A stretch of DNA of 9,384 bases from an uncultured Gammaproteobacteria bacterium. GTDB taxonomy: Bacteria > Pseudomonadota > Gammaproteobacteria > Pseudomonadales > Litorivicinaceae. The notes beneath the pieces were generated by a model, which worked only from the letters and a program-made list of their open reading frames with translations, was not told where the DNA came from and made no database searches. The stretch spans positions 1-9,384 of the forward strand of contig CAJXXD010000021.1 of the NCBI GenBank assembly GCA_913062835.1, read 5' to 3'. Position 1 is the stretch's first letter, and the number at the start of each line of letters is the position of its first letter. The position numbers were made by a program, and so were the translations under genes. This document shows positions 1 to 5,857 of this stretch, piece after piece.

Positions 1-1304
1 GCTGTGTGACAGAACGACTGCATTGTTAGGTCAGCCTGGAAGCCTAGGCATGCCAACTCTTTCAATTCATCACGGGTCATTGGACCGGTGGGGTCTTGTG
101 AGCCGACCGTCGTCATACGAGGCTCGCAGTAGGTGCCAGGGCGTATGCCGGTAACACCACATGCTTTACCGACCATTTTTTGTGCGAGGGTATAGCCTTT
201 GCCTGTTTCCACAGGGGGCTTCGGTGTGCGGAATGTATCGGTCGCGCCGAGACCGAGCGCTTCGCGGGCGCGAGTCGTTAGACCGCGGCCGACAATCAAG
301 GGAATACGTCCGCCTGCACGCACCTCATCGAGAATCACGTCGCTTTTCAGCGCGAATTCGGCGATGGTTTCGCCGCCTTCATTGGTGATGATTCCCTCGT
401 AAGGACGGATAGTGATCACGTCACCGGTTTGCATGTTAGTGACGTCGCATTCGATGGGCAGCGCACCGGCATCTTCCATGGTGTTGAAGAAAATGGGAGC
501 AATTTTCCCACCAATACAGACGCCACCGGCACGCTTGTTCGGAACAAAAGGAATGTCGTCGCCCATGTGCCACAACACAGAGTTGGTCGCTGACTTACGC
601 GAGGAGCCTGTGCCCACTACGTCACCGACATAGGCTAAGGCGTGTCCCTTCTGCTTCAGTTCTTCAATGGTCTCAAGCGGACGTTCCATCCGTGCTTTCA
701 GCATGGCTTGTGCATGCAGAGGAATATCTGGGCGGCTCCACGCGTCGACCGCAGGAGATAAGTCGTCCGTGTTAGTTTCACCTGGCACCTTGTAGACGGT
801 GACAGTAATGGCTTCCGCCACGGCTGGCTTTTTCAGGAACCACTCGGCGTTTGCCCACGACTCCATCACTTCTTGTGCCAGTGCATTGCCGGCTTGACGC
901 TTCTCTTCGACGTCGTGGAAAGCATCGAACATTAACAGGGTGTCTTTCAATGCGGCAGCGGCTGTTGCACCCACGGAGGCATCGTCCAGCAACTCCACCA
1001 ATGGTGGGATATTGTAACCCCCAAGCATGGTGCCGAGCAGACGTGTCGCGTCCTCTTTTGAAATCAGTGCGCAGGCTGTTTGTCCTTTGGCGACATCGGC
1101 CAGAAACGCTGCTTTTACATAGGCTGCTTCGTCAACACCTGCAGGCACTCTGTGGGTCAGCAACTCCACCAAGAAGGCTTCCTCGCCTTTGGGTGGATTT
1201 TTAAGCAGCTCAACGAGTCCTGCGACCTGTTCAGCATTCAGTGGTTTTGGGACGATGCCCTCGGCGGCGCGTTCTGCGACGTGGGTACGATATTGTTCAA
1301 GCAC
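1..1304 (-). CDS. acnB: Aconitate hydratase B, N-terminal half (cut by left window edge)
   Basis: Bifunctional aconitase B / 2-methylisocitrate dehydratase, the main TCA-cycle aconitase, which interconverts citrate and isocitrate in the cytoplasm. Translating the complement from a GTG at 1304 gives 434 uninterrupted codons to the left edge, about half of the roughly 865 residues of E. coli AcnB. The start reads MLEQYRTHVAERAAEG, almost the E. coli N-terminus. Residues about 1-160 are the AcnB-specific HEAT-like domain. Residues about 161-390 are the swivel domain, with GTGSSRKSATNS at 231-242. From about 390 the catalytic core begins (SQDPTGPMTRDE at 402-413). The three 4Fe-4S cysteines lie further on, outside the window. 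AAGGA at 1313-1317 sits 8 bases before the GTG and supports this start. The linker near residues 203-218 looks about ten residues shorter than in E. coli. Identity is near certain; integrity of the second half cannot be judged. Confidence 0.97.
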   Translation of the reverse strand, partial: MLEQYRTHVAERAAEGIVPKPLNAEQVAGLVELLKNPPKGEEAFLVELLTHRVPAGVDEAAYVKAAFLADVAKGQTACALISKEDATRLLGTMLGGYNIPPLVELLDDASVGATAAAALKDTLLMFDAFHDVEEKRQAGNALAQEVMESWANAEWFLKKPAVAEAITVTVYKVPGETNTDDLSPAVDAWSRPDIPLHAQAMLKARMERPLETIEELKQKGHALAYVGDVVGTGSSRKSATNSVLWHMGDDIPFVPNKRAGGVCIGGKIAPIFFNTMEDAGALPIECDVTNMQTGDVITIRPYEGIITNEGGETIAEFALKSDVILDEVRAGGRIPLIVGRGLTTRAREALGLGATDTFRTPKPPVETGKGYTLAQKMVGKACGVTGIRPGTYCEPRMTTVGSQDPTGPMTRDELKELACLGFQADLTMQSFCHT

Positions 1305-1345
1305 TGTCTTGGTCCTTGCTCAAGTGGATGGTGGCGCGGTGGGAA

Positions 1346-1360
1346 GATCCTTTTGGGATC
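1346..1360 (-). promoter_or_regulatory. Small hairpin in the acnB leader
   Basis: GATCC and GGATC flank a five-base loop, forming a small perfect stem within the inferred acnB 5' leader. It lies about 30 bases upstream of the Shine-Dalgarno AAGGA. A 10-base palindrome, CGGCGCGCCG, lies at 1367-1376 just after the inferred transcription start. The stem is weak (5 bp), so it may be chance. No known leader motif was recognised. Confidence 0.25.
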
Positions 1361-1378
1361 GGTTCACGGCGCGCCGGG

Positions 1379-1393
1379 TCGAAAATCATAGCA
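1379..1393 (-). promoter_or_regulatory. Extended -10 promoter candidate for acnB
   Basis: On the minus strand the sequence TGCTATGAT occupies 1393 down to 1385. It is an extended -10 (TGn) joined to TATGAT, which matches five of the six bases of TATAAT. At 17 bases' spacing the -35 position holds no good match, which fits an extended -10 promoter. The start would be near A1379, giving a leader of about 75 bases before the GTG. The TG element begins on the last T of the upstream terminator's T-run. Confidence 0.5.
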
Positions 1394-1435
1394 AAAAAGT
1401 GGCCCGTTCTGCGTTCACACTTGGTCGCAGAACGG
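1393..1435 (-). terminator. Rho-independent terminator after gap
   Basis: The minus strand downstream of the gap stop codon carries a perfect 10-bp inverted repeat: CCGTTCTGCG and its complement at 1404-1413 and 1426-1435, with a 12-base loop. It is followed by GCCAC and then six T residues (1398 down to 1393). The stem begins 7 bases after the gap stop. The five-base gap before the T-run and the large loop make it less than ideal, so read-through into acnB is possible. Confidence 0.65.
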
Positions 1436-1442
1436 ACAGCCA

Positions 1443-2894
1443 TCAGCCCTCTCTTGGAAAGGCTGGGAGGGTTGCTTTGGTCATCTGGCGCAAACACCGA
1501 ATCACCTGGCATGAGTAGCCGTATTCGTTGTCGTACCATACGTAAATGACGCAACTGTTATTGCCGGTGGCGATCGTGGCCAGTCCGTCAACAATCCCAG
1601 CCGCACGTGAGCCTACGAAGTCTGAACTGACCGCCTCGGGTGAGCTTGAGTAATCAATCTGCTTTTGTAGCTTCGAATGAACCGCCACATGTCGCAAGTA
1701 GTCGTTCAGCTCATCCCGTTCCACGGTGGTATTCAGGTTCAGCTTCAAAATTGCCATCGATACATTGGGTGTCGGCACGCGGATGGAGTTTCCGGTCAAC
1801 TTGCCTTTCAGTTGTGGCAGTGCCTTTGAAACTGCTTTGGCGGCACCGGTTTCAGTCAATACCATGTTCAGAGCAGCGGCACGACCGCGGCGGTCGCCCC
1901 GGTGGAAGTTATCAATCAGGTTCTGATCGTTGGTGTAGCTGTGCACCGTTTCGACGTGTCCGTTCTGTACCCCATATTTCTCATCCAGCGCGGCCAAGAC
2001 CGGTGTGATGGCGTTGGTCGTACAGCTTGCGGCCGAGATGATGGTGTCTTCGTCGGTGATTTCGTGATGATTCACTCCGTGGACAATGTTTTTGAGTTCC
2101 CCTTTGCCGGGTGCGGTCAACAGCACGCGACTGGCCCCTTTGGCTTTGAGGTGCAGGGATAGTCCATCGCGATCCCGCCATTTACCCGTGTTGTCTACCA
2201 CTAGGGCGTTGTGGATGCCGTAGGCCGTGTAGTCCACTGAGGCGGGGTCGTCTGCGTAAATGACCTGGATCCGCTGACCATTGGCGATGATCGCATTGCT
2301 TTCATGGTCGACCGTGATGGTGCCATCGAATGAACCGTGAACGGAATCACGGCGCAACAAGCTAGCACGCTTGATTAGGTCGCTGTCGCCGTTTTTCCGA
2401 ACCACGATGGCGGCGAGACGAATCGCTTCTTTTGAGCCGGATTTGGCAATGATTTCACGTGCCAGCAGTCGGCCGATGCGTCCAAAACCGTACAAGACGA
2501 TGTCAGTTTTTTCGCCCGAGCGCTCGTTAGAGCCCAGGGCGGGTGCCAGTTCGGACGCCACGTAGTCTGCCAATGATTGACCTTGGCCAAACCGTCGGTA
2601 GTTGACTGCCATTTTGCCCAAGTCGATGTGGCATGGGCTGAGATCCAGCGCCTGCACTGCGTCTAAAACGGCTTTGGCTTCCAAGACGCTCAATTCCTCG
2701 TCTTCCACCTGGCGAGCGAAGCGACAACATTTGATGACGTTGATCACGGTTCGGTTATTCAGGAGGCGGCCGAAAATAGATGTTTCGACAGATTTATCGC
2801 GGAACAAACGGCCGATAATCGGCATCATTTCTTCTGCGGCGGTGAGTTTCTGGCTCCAGTCTTCCATGGACTCCGTAGCTCGATCGAGTGACAT
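1443..2894 (-). CDS. gap: Glyceraldehyde-3-phosphate dehydrogenase, N-terminally extended type
   Basis: Phosphorylating GAPDH, interconverting glyceraldehyde-3-phosphate and 1,3-bisphosphoglycerate with NAD(P). The protein is 483 residues, against about 330 for the common GAPDH. The extra part is an N-terminal region of about 125 residues before the Rossmann fold. This long form is known from Pseudomonas and related bacteria, and the core aligns with it along its length. Visible motifs are the dinucleotide glycines YGFGRIGR (135-142), SAASCTTN with catalytic Cys291, His318 in HSYTND, the phosphate-binding GDRRGRAA (333-340) and WYDNEYGYS near the C-terminus. Where classical NAD enzymes have an Asp after strand 2 (the ND-L motif), this one has VVRKN with Arg166-Lys167, which may favour NADP (inference). 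I chose ATG 2894, not the upstream in-frame ATG 2957, because GAGGAG lies 7-8 bases before it and the longer version adds a non-conserved tail. acnB follows on the same strand. Confidence 0.95.
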   Translation of the reverse strand: MSLDRATESMEDWSQKLTAAEEMMPIIGRLFRDKSVETSIFGRLLNNRTVINVIKCCRFARQVEDEELSVLEAKAVLDAVQALDLSPCHIDLGKMAVNYRRFGQGQSLADYVASELAPALGSNERSGEKTDIVLYGFGRIGRLLAREIIAKSGSKEAIRLAAIVVRKNGDSDLIKRASLLRRDSVHGSFDGTITVDHESNAIIANGQRIQVIYADDPASVDYTAYGIHNALVVDNTGKWRDRDGLSLHLKAKGASRVLLTAPGKGELKNIVHGVNHHEITDEDTIISAASCTTNAITPVLAALDEKYGVQNGHVETVHSYTNDQNLIDNFHRGDRRGRAAALNMVLTETGAAKAVSKALPQLKGKLTGNSIRVPTPNVSMAILKLNLNTTVERDELNDYLRHVAVHSKLQKQIDYSSSPEAVSSDFVGSRAAGIVDGLATIATGNNSCVIYVWYDNEYGYSCQVIRCLRQMTKATLPAFPREG

Positions 2895-2900
2895 CGCGAT

Positions 2901-2907
2901 TCTCCTC
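2901..2907 (-). promoter_or_regulatory. Ribosome binding site fixing the gap start
   Basis: GAGGAGA on the minus strand contains AGGAG (2902-2906), spaced 7 bases from the ATG at 2894. No similar element precedes the alternative ATG at 2957, whose upstream sequence is AT-rich promoter-like DNA. This favours the 483-residue protein over a 504-residue one. Confidence 0.75.
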
Positions 2908-2957
2908 AAGTCAGATTGGGCGGAATTTTGAGCGTTGGGACCCTGTAAATCAACCAA

Positions 2958-2986
2958 AATAGAAAATTAGTTAAAATATTGACCAA
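2958..2986 (-). promoter_or_regulatory. Weak sigma-70-like promoter candidate for gap
   Basis: Minus-strand TTGGTC (2986-2981) and TCTATT (2963-2958) are 17 bases apart in AT-rich DNA about 65 bases upstream of the gap start. Each matches the consensus only partly (four of six). The -35 element lies inside the ACCAATATTGGT palindrome, so a protein bound there would block it. The choice among several AT-rich alternatives is uncertain. Confidence 0.3.
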
Positions 2987-3003
2987 TATTGGTTTTTTGG
3001 TCA
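2980..3003. promoter_or_regulatory. Operator-like dyad in the divergent intergenic region
   Basis: TGACCAA (2980-2986) and TTGGTCA (2997-3003) form a perfect 7-base inverted repeat spaced by 10 bases, one helical turn, the layout expected for a dimeric regulator. Nested in it is the perfect 12-base palindrome ACCAATATTGGT (2982-2993). A further ACCAA lies at 2953-2957, giving four copies of the same five-base element within 50 bases. The site overlaps the gap -35 candidate. On the plus strand it overlaps TTGACC (2979-2984), followed too far downstream by AATAAT (3007-3012), so no clear rightward promoter could be set. The bound protein cannot be named from sequence. Confidence 0.45.
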
Positions 3004-3018
3004 CAAAATAATTCGTGG

Positions 3019-3072
3019 GGATGGATTGTTTTTAAATGGTCTAGCACCATCCATTCCCTTTAGACCATCCAA
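3019..3072 (+). repeat. Mutually exclusive inverted repeats in the leader of the DUF1289 gene
   Basis: ATGGTCTA (3036-3043) can pair with TAGACCAT (3061-3068), eight perfect bases. Its ATGGT can instead pair with the nearer ACCAT (3046-3050). Both partners lie in a direct repeat, ACCATCCA (3046-3053 and 3064-3071). GGATGG at 3019-3024 can also pair with the CCATCC in either copy. The element ends about 16 bases before the ATG at 3088. A leader with competing stems could control expression, but the stems are short and AT-containing. Confidence 0.35.
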
Positions 3073-3087
3073 GTTTAGACAGACACG

Positions 3088-3546
3088 ATGAATCCGATTC
3101 GCATAGCAACGCCCTGTATAGGCCTTTGTTCGACCACCTACGGCGACTCCGTATGCCGTGGCTGTAAGCGGTTCGCGCACGAGATTGTGGATTGGAACCG
3201 CTATGACGAGTCGCAAAAGGCGGCTGTGATCGCTCGGCTGGCCAAAATCATCGAAGATGTGGTCAATCGGTATCTGATGGTGTTCGATGAGGCCTTGCTT
3301 CAGTCTGCGCTAGCAGAGAGTGGCTTTCGGTATCGGAAGGAGCAGGCTGCGAGTTGGTGGGTCTACGACCTGATGCGTCAAACGAAGGGGCGTATTAGCC
3401 AGCCTGCGGTATGCGGGTTTCGTGTGCTTCCTGAAGTCAGAGGAGTAGAACTGCCTGAGATCTGGGAAGCTATGAATCGAGAATTTCTCGCATTATCAGA
3501 AGGCCATTACGAACGGTATTTTCGCCAACCCCTATCATTTGATTGA
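3088..3546 (+). CDS. DUF1289 family protein with an N-terminal four-cysteine motif
   Basis: A 152-residue protein of unknown function. The N-terminus carries the DUF1289 signature: Cys10, Cys14, Cys23 and Cys26 (CX3C-X8-CX2C), then EIVDW at 32-36. Such spacing could hold a metal or Fe-S centre, but this is inference. DUF1289 proteins are often only about 50-70 residues; here about 90 further residues follow, with a Trp pair (SWWVYDL) and no membrane segment or signal peptide that I can see. There is no good Shine-Dalgarno before ATG 3088 (the upstream bases are AGACAGACACG), so translation may be weak or depend on the leader. The start is supported by the motif beginning at residue 10. It ends 59 bases before cysM with no terminator between, so it is probably the first gene of the operon. 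Confidence 0.85.
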   Translation: MNPIRIATPCIGLCSTTYGDSVCRGCKRFAHEIVDWNRYDESQKAAVIARLAKIIEDVVNRYLMVFDEALLQSALAESGFRYRKEQAASWWVYDLMRQTKGRISQPAVCGFRVLPEVRGVELPEIWEAMNREFLALSEGHYERYFRQPLSFD

Positions 3547-3593
3547 TTGCCAGCGCATACCCAGCTTGTCTCAGGTAAACTAACGGCCCTTAC

Positions 3594-3600
3594 AAGGAGG
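3594..3600 (+). promoter_or_regulatory. Strong ribosome binding site of cysM
   Basis: AAGGAGG, an almost full anti-16S complement, ends 5 bases before a GTG at 3606. It fixes the unusual GTG start. The protein that follows begins at the usual CysM N-terminus, and no in-frame ATG lies nearby. Confidence 0.8.
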
Positions 3601-3605
3601 GCGCT

Positions 3606-4502
3606 GTGCACTATCCCACTATCCAATCGACCCTGGGTCGCACACCACTGGTTCGCTTACAACGGTTACGGCAAGGTCTGTCCGACTCGGTCGAAGTGTT
3701 GTGCAAACTCGAAGGCAATAATCCGGCCGGGTCAGTGAAAGATCGCCCTGCATTTTATATGGTCCAAGGCGCGCTTGAGCGTGGAGAAATTCAACCCGGG
3801 GATCGGTTAATCGAGGCAACCAGTGGCAATACGGGGATCGCCTTGGCCATGGTTGGGGCCATTATGGGCTTTAAGATGCGTTTGATCATGCCCGACAATC
3901 TGTCCGATGAGCGGAAGCGGGCAATGACCGCGTACGGGGCGGAATTGGTTCTTGTGTCAGAGGCCGAGGGCATGGAAGGGGCTCGGGATTTGGCGCTGGC
4001 AATGGAGGCGGCAGGCGAGGGCCGGGTGCTTAATCAATTCGCGAACCCCGATTGTCCCCGAGCACACTATGAGACCACCGGGCCAGAAATCTGGGCCGAT
4101 ACCCAGGGCGCAGTGACGCATTTTGTCAGTGCGATGGGTACCACCGGCACCATTATGGGGGTGTCTCAGTATTTAAAAGAGCAAAATCCGGATGTGGCGA
4201 TCGTTGGACTGCAGCCAAGTGACGGGTCCCGAATTGCCGGAATTCGCCGCTGGCCAGTCGCTTATCGTCCTGAGATTTTCGAACCGTCTCGAGTGGATGT
4301 CACGCTCGATATTGATCAAGCCGATGCCGAAGACATGGCGCGCCAGTTGGCGGTGCATGAGGGTATTTTTTGTGGCGTGAGCGCTGGGGGTGCTGTGCAT
4401 GGAGCCTTGCAGGTGGCTCGTGAACTGAGCGAGGGGGTTGTTGTGTGCATCATTTGTGATCGGGGCGACCGGTATTTGTCGACGGATTTGTTTCCACGAT
4501 GA
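3606..4502 (+). CDS. cysM: Cysteine synthase B (O-acetylserine sulfhydrylase B)
   Basis: PLP-dependent enzyme that replaces the acetyl group of O-acetylserine with sulfide, or with thiosulfate in the B isoform, to make cysteine or S-sulfocysteine in the cytoplasm. The protein has 298 residues, the usual CysM size. Lys45 in NNPAGSVKDRPA is the residue expected to form the PLP Schiff base. TSGNTG (72-77) is the substrate-binding loop and MGTTGTIMG (177-185) the phosphate-binding loop. GIRRWP (212-217) and CGVSAGGA (256-263), with ICDRGDRYLS near the end, mark the CysM rather than the CysK branch. Translation starts at GTG 3606 after a strong AAGGAGG. The last four bases overlap the rlmD start (ATGA), implying translational coupling. 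Gene order cysM-rlmD-relA is also known in Pseudomonas. Confidence 0.95.
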   Translation: MHYPTIQSTLGRTPLVRLQRLRQGLSDSVEVLCKLEGNNPAGSVKDRPAFYMVQGALERGEIQPGDRLIEATSGNTGIALAMVGAIMGFKMRLIMPDNLSDERKRAMTAYGAELVLVSEAEGMEGARDLALAMEAAGEGRVLNQFANPDCPRAHYETTGPEIWADTQGAVTHFVSAMGTTGTIMGVSQYLKEQNPDVAIVGLQPSDGSRIAGIRRWPVAYRPEIFEPSRVDVTLDIDQADAEDMARQLAVHEGIFCGVSAGGAVHGALQVARELSEGVVVCIICDRGDRYLSTDLFPR

Positions 4503-5857
4503 GTCGTGCTCCAAAGCGTAAAGATCGAGGACGGCGCGCAACGCCAGATTTTCCGATTCAGATCACCAAGTTGTCCCATGAGGGTCGAGGGTTGGTCCGC
4601 TGGGGCGAGAGGATGCTGTTTGTAGACGGCGCGTTGCCGGGTGAATTAGTCCAAGTGAAAATTACCCAGAAATCATCCAAGGTGGCTGAAGGGGTTGCTG
4701 TCTCGATCCACCGGCCGTCTCCTGATCGTCAGACACCGAGCTGTCCTCATGCAGCTCAATGCGGGGGTTGCTCATTGCAACATATGCCCCATGCGCATCA
4801 ATTGGCACATAAAGACGCTACGTTTAATGAGCTCTTTGCCAAGGAAGGTATCGACTTGTCCAAAAGCCAGCGGCTACCCACCCTAGTGGGCCCAGTGACT
4901 GGCTATCGACGGCGGGCGCGATTGGGCGTTCGTGCCGTCAAGGCCAAAGGCCGCGTGTTGGTCGGGTTCCGTGAAAAGGCCTCTAATTTTATTGCCGATA
5001 TCGAGGGTTGTGAGGTACTGGATCCACGGATTGGCGCCTCGCTCAATCGACTATGCAAAGTGATCGAAGGGCACTCCATGCCTGACCGGATCCCACAGAT
5101 CGAAGTGGCGGCCGGCGATGACACGCTGGCGATCGTCGTACGCCATTTAGAGCCCCTAACAGACGCCGATCAGGCACTGTGGGAAGAACTCGGTGGAGAG
5201 ACCGGTTGGCATGTCTACCTGCAACCCAAAGGCCCTGATACGGTGCATCGGATCTGGCCGGTCCATGGCGTGGATCGCCTGACCTATCGACTGGGTGAAT
5301 TCGGTCTGGAGTATCGGTTTGCAGTCACCGACTTCACCCAGATTAATGCGCACATCAATCGACAGATGTTGGTGCAAGCCATCGAGCTTTTGGATCTCAA
5401 AGGCACTGAGTCTGTCTTGGATTTATTTTGTGGACTCGGCAACTTTACCTTGGCTGTGGCCACGCGTGCGGCGCACGTCACTGGGGTGGAAGTATCGCCC
5501 ACGATGATCGATCGCTTGAGCGAAAATGCCGCACACAATGGGCTGTCCAATGTTGAAGGTGTGGCCTTCGATTTGACCCAGCCGATTGAAGACCAAGCAT
5601 TTGCCCAGGCGCAGTACGACACACTCATTGTCGACCCACCTCGCTCAGGTGCAAAAGAGGTGTTGGAGGCTTTGCCTTTGAAACGCATTGACCGGGTGCT
5701 TTACGTATCATGCAACCCGGCTACCTTGGCACGCGACGCGGCAATACTTATCAATCGTGGTTTTCGATTGACGCATGCCGGATTGATGGACATGTTTCCG
5801 CACACAGCGCACGTTGAGTCCATGGCCTTGTTTGTAAAAGGAAACGCTCGTGGTTAA
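4499..5857 (+). CDS. rlmD: 23S rRNA (uracil-1939 C5)-methyltransferase
   Basis: SAM-dependent enzyme (formerly RumA) that makes 5-methyluridine at position 1939 of 23S rRNA. The protein has 452 residues (433 in E. coli); the extra length is partly a basic N-terminal tail, RAPKRKDRGRR. An RNA-binding TRAM domain covers about 16-70. Cys82, Cys88, Cys91 and Cys171 match the spacing of the four ligands of the E. coli 4Fe-4S cluster. The Rossmann methyltransferase domain has LDLFCGLGNFTL (307-318) for SAM, VDPPRSG (378-384), the catalytic Cys405 in SCNPAT and the base Glu440 in HVE. It starts within the cysM stop codon (ATGA) and its last 8 bases overlap the relA start. All catalytic and cluster residues are present, so it should be functional. 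Confidence 0.96.
   Translation: MSRAPKRKDRGRRATPDFPIQITKLSHEGRGLVRWGERMLFVDGALPGELVQVKITQKSSKVAEGVAVSIHRPSPDRQTPSCPHAAQCGGCSLQHMPHAHQLAHKDATFNELFAKEGIDLSKSQRLPTLVGPVTGYRRRARLGVRAVKAKGRVLVGFREKASNFIADIEGCEVLDPRIGASLNRLCKVIEGHSMPDRIPQIEVAAGDDTLAIVVRHLEPLTDADQALWEELGGETGWHVYLQPKGPDTVHRIWPVHGVDRLTYRLGEFGLEYRFAVTDFTQINAHINRQMLVQAIELLDLKGTESVLDLFCGLGNFTLAVATRAAHVTGVEVSPTMIDRLSENAAHNGLSNVEGVAFDLTQPIEDQAFAQAQYDTLIVDPPRSGAKEVLEALPLKRIDRVLYVSCNPATLARDAAILINRGFRLTHAGLMDMFPHTAHVESMALFVKGNARG

Noticed and set aside
851..1549. Several plus-strand open frames of about 100 codons
   Set aside because: They are shadows antisense to acnB and gap, with Arg/Ser-rich compositions typical of reversed coding DNA.
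1297..1554. Minus-strand 85-codon open frame across the gap/acnB junction
   Set aside because: It overlaps the 3' end of gap in another frame and covers the terminator and acnB promoter; it resembles no family and has no ribosome binding site.
2895..2957. Longer gap reading from ATG 2957 adding 21 residues
   Set aside because: The added residues look non-conserved, no Shine-Dalgarno precedes that ATG, and it would overlap the promoter candidate; ATG 2894 has a good AGGAG.
3547..3738. Open frame starting directly after the DUF1289 stop
   Set aside because: It runs out of frame into cysM, whose frame has strong family identity; no independent start signal was seen.
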